A DNA stretch of 17,016 nt from DASYQD01 sp036005845 (GCA_036005845.1 DASYQD010000111.1:1-17016); one strand, 5' to 3'. Shown: positions 1-7,973, counted from the stretch's first letter. A program made the numbers and translations. Notes: a model not told the origin generated them from the letters alone.

Positions 1-414
1 GTCACGCCGAAGGAGCACCTCGGCCTGCCCAATCGCGACGACGTCAAGGCCGGCGTCATCGCCTACAAGATCGCGGCGCACGCCGCCGATCTCGCCAAGG
101 GGCATCCGCGGGCGCAGGCCTGGGACGACGCGCTGTCGAAGGCGCGCTTCGAGTTCCGCTGGCAGGACCAGTTCAACCTCGCCCTGGATCCGGTGACGGC
201 GCGCGCCTACCACGACGAGACGCTGCCGGCCGAAGGGGCAAAGGTGGCGCACTTCTGCTCGATGTGCGGCCCCAAGTTCTGCTCCATGGAGATCACCCAG
301 CAGGTGCGCGAGTACGCCGCCACGCACGGGATGGCCGAGGAGCAGGCAGTCGAGGCTGGGCTCGAGGACAAAGCCCGCGAGTTCGTCGAGCAGGGGAGCG
401 AGCTCTACCGCTGA
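1..414 (+). CDS. thiC: Phosphomethylpyrimidine synthase ThiC, C-terminal part (5' end outside window)
   Basis: ThiC is a radical-SAM enzyme that rearranges 5-aminoimidazole ribotide into the hydroxymethylpyrimidine phosphate half of thiamine. Only the last 137 residues are present, open from base 1 to a TGA at 412-414. The opening VTPKEHLGLPN and the following DDVKAGVIAYKIAAHAADLA are typical of the family's C-terminal half. The CSMCGPKFC motif (window residues 86-94, Cys 86, 89 and 94) is the CxxCxxxxC cluster that holds the 4Fe-4S centre in ThiC. The tail after it is the short helical extension common in bacterial ThiC. No THI-box riboswitch can be assessed because the 5' end lies outside. 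An internal ATG at 193 is not the start, since conserved family sequence continues upstream of it. Identification is secure; completeness of the rest of the gene is unknown. Confidence 0.97.
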   Translation, partial: VTPKEHLGLPNRDDVKAGVIAYKIAAHAADLAKGHPRAQAWDDALSKARFEFRWQDQFNLALDPVTARAYHDETLPAEGAKVAHFCSMCGPKFCSMEITQQVREYAATHGMAEEQAVEAGLEDKAREFVEQGSELYR

Positions 415-456
415 GAGTGCGGCGGCGCGCGCGACGAGGCGCGCTAGCATCGGTGC

Positions 457-987
457 ATGTCGTGGTTCGACCGCTTGACCGGCCGCGAGCGCGCTGATGC
501 CGATGCCGGCTCGGCCGCCATCCGCCGCATCGCCGCCGAGCTCGCCGCGTTGCCGCCGCAGGAGGCGCGCGTGCTCGCCGGCTTCGCCTACCTGCTCGGC
601 CGCGTCGCTTTCGCCGATCAGATGATCACCGACGCTGAGAGCGCCCGCATGGAGGAGCTGGTGCGCGAGATGGGCGGCGTGCCCGCGGCGCAGGCGACGC
701 TGGTGGTGGAGATCGCCAAGGCGCAGAACCGCCTCGTCGGCCACGTCGAGAACTTCCAGGTCAGCCGCGAGCTGCGCGAGCTCGCCGACGAGCCGCGCCG
801 CCGGCGCATGCTCGACTGCCTGTTCGCCGTCTCCGCCGCCGAGGACGGCATCTCCTCCGAGGAGGAGGCGCAGGTGCGGCAGATCGCCAGCGAGCTCGGC
901 TTCTCGCATGGTGACTACGTCGACGCCCGCGCGCGCTGGTCCGAGCATCGCACGGTGATGCGCAACCTGCGGCGGCAGCCCGACTAG
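457..987 (+). CDS. TerB-like helical protein
   Basis: This 176-residue soluble, all-helical protein resembles the TerB/COG4103 group. The first helical half (about 36-90) has the sequence LLGRVAFADQMITDAE. A second, similar half (about 118-165) has CLFAVSAAEDGISSEEEAQVRQI. This doubled pattern of an acidic turn (ADxxITxxE / AEDGISxxE) followed by a long helix is what TerB-like proteins use to bind metal ions, often at the inner membrane. There is no signal peptide or membrane span. The ATG at 457 is 42 bases after the thiC stop, and no strong Shine-Dalgarno is visible. No other ter genes (terC, terD, terZ) are present, so a tellurite role should not be assumed; a general stress or membrane-associated metal-sensing role is as far as the family takes one. 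Product class is fairly sure, function is not. Confidence 0.8.
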   Translation: MSWFDRLTGRERADADAGSAAIRRIAAELAALPPQEARVLAGFAYLLGRVAFADQMITDAESARMEELVREMGGVPAAQATLVVEIAKAQNRLVGHVENFQVSRELRELADEPRRRRMLDCLFAVSAAEDGISSEEEAQVRQIASELGFSHGDYVDARARWSEHRTVMRNLRRQPD

Positions 988-1093
988 CGTCACGACTTCC
1001 GCCGCGACCCCCCGGGGCCGCCGGCGGCGGAGCGAATGCCGCTGACGGCAGGGAAGTGCGCGAAGTGAGCCGAGCGGTAATAGTCTCCGCACC

Positions 1094-3052
1094 ATGAAAG
1101 AGCTCACTCTCCGCGGCCTCATCCTCGGCGCGCTGATCACCACCGTCTTCACGGCGGCCAACGTCTACCTCGGCCTGAAGGTGGGGCTGACGTTCGCCTC
1201 GTCGATCCCGGCGGCGGTGATCTCGATGGCGATCTTGAGCATGGTGAAGGACTCGTCGATCCTAGAGAACAACATCGTGCAGACGGTCGCCTCGGCGGCC
1301 GGCACCCTGTCGGCGATCATCTTCGTCCTTCCCGGGCTGGTGATCGTCGGCTGGTGGACGGGGTTCCCGTTCTGGTCCTCGTGCCTGGTGTGCATCGCCG
1401 GCGGCATCCTCGGCGTCGTCTTCACCATCCCGCTGCGACGGGCGCTGGTGACGACCTCCGACCTGCCGTACCCCGAGGGCGTGGCGGCGGCCGAGGTGCT
1501 CAAGGTCGGCTCCGGCCGCCGCGGCGAGACGAGCGACGAGAGCGGCGAGGCGCGCGAGGGCCTGATAGCGGTGATCTACGGCTCGCTGGCCTCCGCCGGC
1601 CTGGCGATCTTCGCCGCCACGCGGGTGGCGGCTGGGGAGGTGGCGCAGTTCTTTCGCCTCGGCGGCAACGCCGGCAGCGGCTACAACATCGCCTACTCGC
1701 TGGCGCTGCTCGGTGCCGGGCACCTCGTCGGGCTCTCGGTGGGCATGGCGATGCTCGTCGGCCTGCTCATCTCATGGGCGGCCGCGGTGCCCATCCTCAC
1801 CTCGCTGCAACCGACGCCGGCGGGCGTCGAGTTCGCGACGCACACTCTCGGCATCTGGCGAACGCAGGTGCGCTTCATCGGCGCCGGCTGCATCGCCATC
1901 GCCGCGATCTGGACGCTGGCGAAGCTCGCCAAGCCGGTGGTCGGCGGCCTGGTGAGCACGCTGCGCGCGTCGCAGGCGACCGCGACGGGCGACGAGCGCG
2001 ACCGCGACCTCGAGCCGATCTGGATCATCGTGCTGACGTTGCTCTGCCTGGTCCTTTCGGCCGGGCTGGCGTGGAGGTTCGTCGCCGGCACGCCGCTGGC
2101 CGGAAACGCCGCGGTGCTGGTGGCTGTCGCCGTACCGTTCGTGCTGCTCGCCGGGTTCTTGATCGCCGCGGTGTGCGGCTACATGGCGGGCCTCATCGGC
2201 GCCTCGAACAGCCCCATCTCCGGCGTCGGCATCCTGTCGATCGTCATCTGCGCCACGGCGCTGGTGGCGGTGATCCATCCGACGGATGCGACCCGGCCGG
2301 CGCTCGTCGCCTTCGCATTGTTCACCACCGCCATCGTCTTCGCCTGCGCCACGATCTCCAACGACAACCTGCAGGACTTGAAGACCGGGCAGCTCGTCGG
2401 CGCCTCGCCGCGGCGGCAGCAGATCGCGCTCATCGTCGGCGTCGTCGCCGGCGCGCTGGTGATCCCGCCGATCCTGAACCTGCTCGCCAAGTCCAACGGC
2501 TTCGCCGGCGCGCCCAACGTCGGCGTCATCGCGCAGAACCCGCTGCCGGCGCCGCAGGCGACGCTGATCTCGGCTCTCGCGCAGGGCGTCATCGGCGGCA
2601 ACCTCGACTGGAAGATGATCGGCATCGGCCTGCTCGTCGGCTTGGGAGTCATCCTGGTCGACGAGACGCTGGGCATCCTGAAGAAGCTGCGCATCCCGCC
2701 GCTGGCGGTGGGCATCGGCATCTACCTGCCAATGTCGGCCACCTTCGCGGTGGTGGTGGGCGCCTGCATCGGCCACTGGTACGAGAAGCGGGTGGAGGGC
2801 CGGCCCGACGGCGAGCGGCTGCAGCGGCTGGGCGTGCTCGTCGCCTCGGGATTGATCGTCGGCGAGAGCCTCTTCGGCGTCATCAACTCGGGACTGATCG
2901 TCGCCAGCGGCAAGGAGTTCCCGCTGGCGCTGGTGAGCGAGGACTTTGCGGCGGCGAAGTTCCTCGGGCCGCTCGCCTTCATCGCGTTGATCGCGCTGCT
3001 CTATGGCTGGATGTTGAGTCGCGGGCGATCTGCGGCCTCGCCGGCAACGTAG
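1094..3052 (+). CDS. OPT-family oligopeptide transporter
   Basis: A 652-residue polytopic inner-membrane protein of the bacterial OPT family, proton-coupled symporters for small peptides or metal-chelate/siderophore-like substrates. Roughly 14-16 hydrophobic segments span the whole length. Family landmarks are present: the N-terminal NVYLGLKVGLTFASSIPAA (about 23-41), the LPYPEG motif (124-129) followed by AAAEVLK, the central NSPISGVG (about 372-379), the SNDNLQDLKTGQLVGASP segment after it, and the C-terminal IPPLAVGIGIYLPM. Length fits the family (about 600-680). The ATG at 1094 starts MKELTLRGLILGAL, a normal OPT N terminus; no clear Shine-Dalgarno precedes it. It stands alone after a 106-base gap from the TerB-like gene and converges on the minus-strand genes downstream. 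The substrate cannot be told from sequence. Confidence 0.94.
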   Translation: MKELTLRGLILGALITTVFTAANVYLGLKVGLTFASSIPAAVISMAILSMVKDSSILENNIVQTVASAAGTLSAIIFVLPGLVIVGWWTGFPFWSSCLVCIAGGILGVVFTIPLRRALVTTSDLPYPEGVAAAEVLKVGSGRRGETSDESGEAREGLIAVIYGSLASAGLAIFAATRVAAGEVAQFFRLGGNAGSGYNIAYSLALLGAGHLVGLSVGMAMLVGLLISWAAAVPILTSLQPTPAGVEFATHTLGIWRTQVRFIGAGCIAIAAIWTLAKLAKPVVGGLVSTLRASQATATGDERDRDLEPIWIIVLTLLCLVLSAGLAWRFVAGTPLAGNAAVLVAVAVPFVLLAGFLIAAVCGYMAGLIGASNSPISGVGILSIVICATALVAVIHPTDATRPALVAFALFTTAIVFACATISNDNLQDLKTGQLVGASPRRQQIALIVGVVAGALVIPPILNLLAKSNGFAGAPNVGVIAQNPLPAPQATLISALAQGVIGGNLDWKMIGIGLLVGLGVILVDETLGILKKLRIPPLAVGIGIYLPMSATFAVVVGACIGHWYEKRVEGRPDGERLQRLGVLVASGLIVGESLFGVINSGLIVASGKEFPLALVSEDFAAAKFLGPLAFIALIALLYGWMLSRGRSAASPAT

Positions 3053-3121
3053 CGGTCGCGCAACCTCGCGGCAGGCGCCTCACGGTTGAGCGGGTGAGCT
3101 CTCCAACGTCGCGACGGCCAG

Positions 3122-3138
3122 GGTCGGGAGGCCCGACC
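3122..3138. terminator. Perfect 7-bp hairpin between convergent genes
   Basis: GGTCGGG (3122-3128) and CCCGACC (3132-3138) form a perfect 7-bp stem with a 3-base loop, in the 100-base gap between the stop codons of the OPT gene and the convergent membrane-protein gene. The position suits a bidirectional transcription end. No T-tract follows on either strand, so it is not a classic rho-independent terminator; in genomes this GC-rich bare hairpins can still stop or protect transcripts. This assignment is inference. Confidence 0.35.
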
Positions 3139-3152
3139 GCGCGCCGCCACAC

Positions 3153-3833
3153 TCAGTCTGGACCGGCGGCGGTGGGTCCAGGCACCGGCGCGCTCCCATC
3201 TCCTTCCACGATGGCCTCCGAGAACTGAAGGATCGATGCATCGACGGCGCGGCGTCGGTCGTCACAGCTGCCGTCGTACGCGCCATGCTTGGCGTTGGCG
3301 ACAGCCCAACTGCGGGCACAAGAAACGTATTCGCCGGCTGCATCGGTGAGCGCCGCCCACCGCTCCGATACTGCCAGGCGACCGGGATGGTAGTAGGCAA
3401 GCAATAACGCGTACGAGTAGCGCGCCGAACGCCATCGCCGGTCGACCGTGTTGTAGTCCCGATGTATGGCATGAACCTGATCGACCGTCTCTTTTCGCTC
3501 CTGGGGGTCGGTGAATCGGTCGAGCGAATACTCAGGGCCTGTCGAGACCATCAGGTCTTCGGCGGTTCCAATCATGCGGCCGAGCAACGAAAAGGCCTCG
3601 TGCACCGTGGCAAGGCGAGCCTGCACGAGCGCCTTGTGGTCGGCGCGGATTCGCTCGCGAGTGCTGATTGCCTGCTGCACGGTAGTAGTGATCAAGGTTC
3701 CGAAGATCCCGCCGAGCAGCACCGTGATCAACGTCGGTCCAGACGCAGACTGGAAGAAGCGCAGCCAAGTGGGCTCCGGCGCGGGAGCGGCAGGAGGGAC
3801 GGCCGGAGGGGGCGCAGCTCCGTTAGGGCTCAC
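3153..3833 (-). CDS. Single-span membrane protein of unknown function
   Basis: A 226-residue protein I do not recognise. Residues 1-22 are rich in Pro and Ala. One transmembrane helix lies at about 32-53 (GPTLITVLLGGIFGTLITTTV), followed by a charged, helical, probably coiled region (about 56-95, STRERIRADHKALVQARL) and a second helical part (about 110-210) with two cysteines at 172 and 190. This gives a small inner-membrane protein with most of its mass on one side. The GTG start at 3833 overlaps the end of the upstream secreted-protein gene by 11 bases; no strong Shine-Dalgarno is seen, so expression probably depends on translation of the upstream gene. Base composition is somewhat less GC-rich than the surrounding core genes. 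The overlap suggests the two products work together, but no function can be named. Confidence 0.7.
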   Translation of the reverse strand: MSPNGAAPPPAVPPAAPAPEPTWLRFFQSASGPTLITVLLGGIFGTLITTTVQQAISTRERIRADHKALVQARLATVHEAFSLLGRMIGTAEDLMVSTGPEYSLDRFTDPQERKETVDQVHAIHRDYNTVDRRWRSARYSYALLLAYYHPGRLAVSERWAALTDAAGEYVSCARSWAVANAKHGAYDGSCDDRRRAVDASILQFSEAIVEGDGSAPVPGPTAAGPD

Positions 3834-4578
3834 AAGTCACGATGGCGTACGAGGTGTTCGTAAGTAGGTGCACGCCCGCAAACCGGCGGTCGGCCCGCAC
3901 CGCAAGGCGCTGATCAAGGGACGAGATGCTGAACGCAGCGGGCACGCCGCGCACCTCGCAGGCGGCGGCCCGGGCCGTACGGCGAAACACGAGCACGGAG
4001 TGCTTCAGACCTCGCGGGATCAGTGCGTCGAGAGCCCATCCCGATCGCTGCTCCTTCACGAGAAGGGTGTCGAGATCGACGTCATCGAGTGCATTGCGTT
4101 CGAGCACCTCGACTTGGGAAGCCGTTGAAGAAGTTGGAGTCGCCATTCCGCCAGTGCCGCCGACAGCGCTGTTGTCGTCACCGCCGCTGCCGCCGTCACC
4201 GCCGATCCCCTCAGGCACTGGACCGCCCAGCACTATCTCCACCCGCCTGGCTTGGCCTGGCGACAAGGAAACCGTCTGCTCGGCCGTTGCGAAGCCCGCC
4301 AGGCTGGCCTCGACGTGGTAGGTACCGGGCGCCAGCCCAAGGACGCTGATCTGCCCGGTAGGGCCGGTGACCGCCGTCTGCTGCAGACCCGTTACCGGAT
4401 CAGAGACCGTCACGGTGACGCCTGGAACGGGACTCCCGCTCGAATCGACGATAACCACGTTCACCGAGGGGAACGCCACTTGCGCGGCTCCAGCAGTAGC
4501 GCCGAGGAGGCACACGCTCAGGATCAACGGGGCGAGACGAGTTACGCAAGCCGTGTTGCCAACAGGTGTCTGAGCCAT
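3823..4578 (-). CDS. Secreted protein with carboxypeptidase-regulatory-like (CNA-B-like) domain
   Basis: A 251-residue exported protein. The ATG at 4578 is preferred to an in-frame start 21 codons upstream because AGGAG sits 7 bases before it and it places a signal peptide right at the N terminus (hydrophobic core LAPLILSVCLLGATAGAA, cleavage probably near residue 32-33). Residues about 38-117 form a beta-sandwich of the carboxypeptidase regulatory-like type: VVDSSGSPVPGVTVTVSDP, then GPTGQISVLGLAPGTYHVEASLAGF. A Gly/Asp-rich linker follows (about 123-145). The C-terminal part (about 155-251) contains RSGWALDALIPRG then SVLVFRR, which recalls DUF4177-type small domains; that resemblance is from memory and weak. 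Four cysteines are visible in the mature and signal regions. Such domains often bind sugars or mediate cell-surface contacts. The gene overlaps the membrane-protein gene that follows it by 11 bases. Confidence 0.8.
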   Translation of the reverse strand: MAQTPVGNTACVTRLAPLILSVCLLGATAGAAQVAFPSVNVVIVDSSGSPVPGVTVTVSDPVTGLQQTAVTGPTGQISVLGLAPGTYHVEASLAGFATAEQTVSLSPGQARRVEIVLGGPVPEGIGGDGGSGGDDNSAVGGTGGMATPTSSTASQVEVLERNALDDVDLDTLLVKEQRSGWALDALIPRGLKHSVLVFRRTARAAACEVRGVPAAFSISSLDQRLAVRADRRFAGVHLLTNTSYAIVTCEP

Positions 4579-4672
4579 GATCCCGCTCCTGCGTCGGGCG
4601 TTTGGTACCAGAGACGGACCTGTTCCGAGACTTACGGACACCGCCCCACGTCAGCTCTCTCGAGATCCTCGC

Positions 4673-4692
4673 CGGCAGCGATGTCGCTGCCG
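4673..4692 (-). terminator. 8-bp hairpin just past the AsmA-like gene
   Basis: CGGCAGCG (4673-4680) and CGCTGCCG (4685-4692) form a perfect 8-bp stem with a 4-base loop, 36 bases beyond the stop of the AsmA-like gene (minus strand). It lies in the 150-base gap before the secreted-protein gene. No T-tract follows, so it is a possible transcript end or stabilising structure rather than a standard intrinsic terminator. Confidence 0.35.
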
Positions 4693-4728
4693 TAGGATCT
4701 GCCGGTCGCGCAGCCAAGCGCGCCATCC

Positions 4729-7458
4729 TCACGGAAGCGGCCGGGCGGCGCCGGCGTTGAACCATTCCAGCGGGTGGAGCAGCACCACGTCGCGCGTGCC
4801 GTCGCGCAGCGCCACGCCGGCGGACAGGCGGCCGTAGCGGACGTAGAGGTCGCCGTTGCGCTGCGCCTTGGAGAAGCGCATCCGCGAACGCAGCTCGAGG
4901 TCGCGCGTCTGCGCCGTGGCGTGCACTGGATCGAGCTGCACGAGGTCGCGGTCGAGGCGGAAGCCGGCTTGCGCTTCGATGCCCTCGACGCGGAGCGCCT
5001 CGTCGAGCCAGCGCACGAGACGGCTCTTGGCGGCGAAGAGGGCGAGCAGCGGGGCGGAGTCCTTCATGCGCACGTGCGCCTCGCCGCGCAGCGACAGCGG
5101 ATCGCCCCACACCAGCGATGCCTTGGGCAGGTCGGCGCGTGCCCACCAGCCGCCGGCGCCCGCGACGGCGCCGTCGGCGTCGCGATAGGTAATGCCGCCG
5201 AGCTCCAGCCGCGCGCCGGCGAGGTCGTAGCGGTTGCTCGTCAGGTCGGGAGTGGCGAGCGGCGCGCGCAACGCGAGCTTGCCTTGCAGCTCGACGTTTT
5301 GGAAGCGGAACCGCGCATCGCTCGAGGTGACAGCGAGGTTGCCGCTGGCGCGCCGCGTCGCCGTCGACGCTTGCAGGTGGAGCGTGGCGCGGCCGCGGCC
5401 GCCGTGCAGCGAGAGCCCCGCCTCGCGCGGCAGCAGCGCGTCGTAGACAGAAAGGTCGGGCAGCTCGCCGTCGTCGAGGTCGACGGTGGCGTCGAAGTCC
5501 TGCACCGGGCTCACCAGGTCGACCGCCTCGGACGCTACCGCGGCGATGCGCAGGCCGCTGCCGCGCAGGTAAGGCGCCTGGCCCGGGCGACGGAGGTCGG
5601 CAAGGCCGAAGCGCTCGAAGCGCAGGCGTAGAGCGGTGCGCGGTCGCTGCGCACCCGGCTCGACGACCACGTCGACCGTGCCGCGGCCGGTGGCGCGGCT
5701 CTGTAGCAGCGTCGCCGCGATCGAGTCGCCGCGCACCTGCAGGCGCGAGCCGGCGGCGAAGCGGCCGCGGGCGAGCGCGAGGTCGCCGGTGAAGGCGCCC
5801 TGCCCCGCGATGCCGAGCCACGGCGTGCGCTGCAGGTAGGGAGCGAGGAAGCCGAGCGAGGCGATGTTGCCGTGCAGGGAGGCGCTCCCGCTGGTGGCGC
5901 GCAGCAGCTCGCGCCGGCGCAACGGGCCGCTGCGCACCGGCTCGACGTCGGCGTGCAGCTCGACGGCGAGATCGCGCGCCGCCGGCGCGCCGGCGACGTC
6001 GAGGCGTCCTGCCGGCATGGAGAGCGCGGCGTCGCTGACGTGCAGGGTGCCGGCGCGGTCGAGCGAGAAGGAGCCGCTGGCGCTCGCGGCGCCGGCGACG
6101 AGGAGGTCGCCGATCGCCACCTCGCGCAGGCCGTCGACGCGGGCGCGCTCGAGCCGTACGGCCCACGGTTCGCCTCGGGCGGACCGCTGCGCAGGCGCGG
6201 CAGCGGCGAGGTCGAAGCGCACAGCGGCGCCGTCGACCGCGAGCCCGTCGACGCTCACGGTGCGCGCGAGCAGCGCGCCGACGTCGACGCGGCCGGCGAG
6301 GCGGTCGAGCACGGCGTGCGCGACGAGGCGCGAGCTGGGCGCATCGAGACGGACGCCCGCGGCTCGCGCGTCGGCGAGAAGAGGAGGCGCCTCGCCGTTT
6401 CGTGCCCGCTGTGCGCGCACGGCGGCGACGAGGCCGCGCACCCGCGTCTCGGTGGTCGTGGTGCTCAGCTCGAGCGAGTCGACGCGCATCACCGGCGGCC
6501 GATCGGCGGCCGGGCGGCCGACGATGCCGTGCGCGACGAGGTCGAGCCGCAGCAGCGGAGCGGGCGGTCCGCCCTCGACGGTGCCGGTGAACATGAAGGT
6601 CGAGCCCGGCGCGGAGGTGGAACCAGGCGCGGAGGTGGGAGCGGTGAGGAGCACGGTGCTGCCGGTGGCGAGCCGGCCCTGTTGGACGCGCAGCTGCGCA
6701 CTGAGCGCGCCGGCCTTGCGTGGACCGGCGGCGCGAACACGGTCGAGGAACGGCAGGTCGTCGACCGCACCGTGCGCGCTCAGCGTGGCGGAGAGGAAGT
6801 CCCAGCCGGCGAGGCCGGGATGCTCGCGTGGTGCGTAGGGTCCGAGGTCGGCGGCCGCATCGAGCGACAGGCGGCTCACCAGGACGCGCGCGCCGCGCCG
6901 TACCTGCGCGTCGGACATCGTGAGGCGGGCGCGCTGCAGCGTGACATCGCGGCCCGGCACGATGCGGAGCGTGCCGGCGGCGCTGCCGTCGCCGGTGAGG
7001 CGCAGGCCGGGGAAGCGGAGCTGACGTACGTGGCGCAGCTCGATGCGGTCGAAGACGAAGCGCCACGGCCCGCGGCGGGCGCCGGCAGGGGGCGGCGGTC
7101 GCCGCGACTTCGGCAACTCCTGGTGCGTGAACAGCTCCGAGCGGACGCCGTCGCCGTGCAGCTCGGCGACGTGCAGCGCCCGGTCGCGGAGCGCGCGCAG
7201 ATCGATGCGGGCCACGACGCGGTCGGCCGCCATCCGCCAGCCGGTGCGCGCGGCGCGGCTCTCGATGCGCAGCCCGCGCGCGTGCACTCGGCCGGGCACG
7301 ATGCACCACGCCGCGCTCCACTCGATGCGGAAGCGATCCGGCCGGCGATTGAGCGCCGCCGGCAGCAGCGGCGTGTTGAGGGCGGCGTTGACGAGCAGCA
7401 GCCAGAGCGCCGCCAGCCCGACGACGGCGAGCGCCGCCCGCCTCAGCCAGCGACGCAC
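4729..7458 (-). CDS. AsmA-like / YhdP-TamB-type periplasmic protein
   Basis: A 909-residue protein with one N-terminal signal anchor (about 8-27, AALAVVGLAALWLLLVNAAL) followed by a long, beta-rich periplasmic region with recurring short strands such as LSLDAAADL, LRLTGDGSAAGTL, SGSASLHGNIASLGFLAPYL and SGNLAVTSSDARFRFQNVELQG. This is the pattern of AsmA-like proteins (AsmA, YhdP, TamB), which build hydrophobic-groove bridges between inner and outer membrane and carry phospholipids. The C terminus ends with a DLYVRYGRLSAGVALRDGTRDVVLLHP segment. The start is a GTG at 7458, chosen because the anchor begins straight after it; GAGAG lies upstream. It follows yjbQ by 48 bases on the same strand, with a strong hairpin in the gap. 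An 18-bp in-frame tandem duplication occurs at 6602-6637. Family assignment is from architecture rather than a signature motif; the exact subfamily is uncertain. Confidence 0.75.
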   Translation of the reverse strand: MRRWLRRAALAVVGLAALWLLLVNAALNTPLLPAALNRRPDRFRIEWSAAWCIVPGRVHARGLRIESRAARTGWRMAADRVVARIDLRALRDRALHVAELHGDGVRSELFTHQELPKSRRPPPPAGARRGPWRFVFDRIELRHVRQLRFPGLRLTGDGSAAGTLRIVPGRDVTLQRARLTMSDAQVRRGARVLVSRLSLDAAADLGPYAPREHPGLAGWDFLSATLSAHGAVDDLPFLDRVRAAGPRKAGALSAQLRVQQGRLATGSTVLLTAPTSAPGSTSAPGSTFMFTGTVEGGPPAPLLRLDLVAHGIVGRPAADRPPVMRVDSLELSTTTTETRVRGLVAAVRAQRARNGEAPPLLADARAAGVRLDAPSSRLVAHAVLDRLAGRVDVGALLARTVSVDGLAVDGAAVRFDLAAAAPAQRSARGEPWAVRLERARVDGLREVAIGDLLVAGAASASGSFSLDRAGTLHVSDAALSMPAGRLDVAGAPAARDLAVELHADVEPVRSGPLRRRELLRATSGSASLHGNIASLGFLAPYLQRTPWLGIAGQGAFTGDLALARGRFAAGSRLQVRGDSIAATLLQSRATGRGTVDVVVEPGAQRPRTALRLRFERFGLADLRRPGQAPYLRGSGLRIAAVASEAVDLVSPVQDFDATVDLDDGELPDLSVYDALLPREAGLSLHGGRGRATLHLQASTATRRASGNLAVTSSDARFRFQNVELQGKLALRAPLATPDLTSNRYDLAGARLELGGITYRDADGAVAGAGGWWARADLPKASLVWGDPLSLRGEAHVRMKDSAPLLALFAAKSRLVRWLDEALRVEGIEAQAGFRLDRDLVQLDPVHATAQTRDLELRSRMRFSKAQRNGDLYVRYGRLSAGVALRDGTRDVVLLHPLEWFNAGAARPLP
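6602..6637 (-). repeat. 18-bp in-frame tandem duplication in the AsmA-like gene
   Basis: Two adjacent 18-base units (6602-6619 and 6620-6637) differ at only two bases. On the coding strand they give the residue repeat TSAPGS-TSAPGS at about residues 275-286, probably a loop or linker between beta segments. It is a small, recent-looking expansion with no frame effect. Confidence 0.8.
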
Positions 7459-7473
7459 GCGGAGCTCTCGCGC

Positions 7474-7500
7474 CGGCGCCGGCCGCGACCGCCGGCGCCG
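7474..7500 (-). other. 10-bp GC hairpin between yjbQ and the AsmA-like gene
   Basis: CGGCGCCGGC (7474-7483) pairs perfectly with GCCGGCGCCG (7491-7500) around a 7-base loop. It begins 6 bases after the yjbQ stop and ends 15 bases before the GTG of the AsmA-like gene on the minus strand. No T-tract follows. It could reduce read-through, end the yjbQ message, or stabilise the 3' end of a processed transcript; which of these cannot be told from sequence. Confidence 0.45.
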
Positions 7501-7506
7501 CCCACC

Positions 7507-7914
7507 CTACGGACCGACATGCACCACCACCTTGCGCTTGCTGCGGAAGCGACGGTGCTCCCAGAGGAAGATGCCCTGCCAGGTGCCGAGCGCGAGCTTG
7601 CCGTCGACCACCGGGACCGACACCGACACCCCGGTGAGCATCGCGCGGATGTGCGACGGCATGTCGTCGGGCCCCTCGTCGTTGTGGGTGTAGAGGTCGT
7701 CGCCTTCCGGCGTCAGCCGCGCCAGCCACGCTTCGAGGTCGCGGCGCACGGCGGGGTCGGCGCCTTCGTTGATGATCACGCCCGCCGAGGTGTGCTGCAC
7801 GAACACGGTGCACAGGCCGTCGTCGACGCCGCTCTCCTCGACCACTGCCTGGACTTTCTTGGTGATGTCATGAAGTCCCGGCCGGTCGATGTGGATCTCG
7901 AGGTGGCGATTCAT
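7507..7914 (-). CDS. yjbQ: YjbQ / UPF0047 family protein (secondary thiamine-phosphate synthase-like)
   Basis: A 135-residue complete member of the YjbQ/UPF0047 family, the usual length. Conserved blocks are all present: QHTSAGVIINEGADP (40-54), the THNDEGPDDMPSHIRAML segment (76-93) with its invariant His and Asp residues, and LALGTWQGIFLWEHR (107-121). The E. coli member has weak thiamine-phosphate synthase activity and can replace ThiE in a mutant, hence the family name; its physiological role is unsettled. The conserved His, Asp and Glu form a metal/phosphate pocket in known structures. The ATG at 7914 is divergent from pyrD, 59 bases away. It is followed by the AsmA-like gene. thiC lies at the left edge of the same window, but the two are not in one operon. 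Confidence 0.95.
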   Translation of the reverse strand: MNRHLEIHIDRPGLHDITKKVQAVVEESGVDDGLCTVFVQHTSAGVIINEGADPAVRRDLEAWLARLTPEGDDLYTHNDEGPDDMPSHIRAMLTGVSVSVPVVDGKLALGTWQGIFLWEHRRFRSKRKVVVHVGP

Positions 7915-7973
7915 CGGCGGGAGTCTATGCCTCCGGTCGAGACAACCGAGTGCGCCTGTAGAGTCCGCTCGCC

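Noticed and set aside
457..987. Tellurite-resistance operon
   Set aside because: Only a TerB-like gene is present; no terA, terC, terD or terZ neighbours, so a resistance role is not supported.
1354..3228. A 624-residue plus-strand frame inside the OPT gene
   Set aside because: It is an Arg/His-rich frame-shifted shadow of the transporter, whose own frame gives clear membrane helices and family motifs.
4140..4210. Short repeated CCGCCG-type units suggesting a repeat array
   Set aside because: These encode the Gly-rich linker of the secreted protein and are simple codon repetition, not CRISPR or a mobile repeat.
4400..7813. A 1137-residue minus-strand frame across the AsmA-like gene
   Set aside because: It is an Arg/Ala/Pro-rich shadow in another frame of the AsmA-like and yjbQ genes, which have recognisable proteins.
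7931..7964. A -35/-10 pair for pyrD (GAGACA and TAGAGT)
   Set aside because: The spacing is 14 bases, too short for a standard promoter, and each box matches at only four of six positions.
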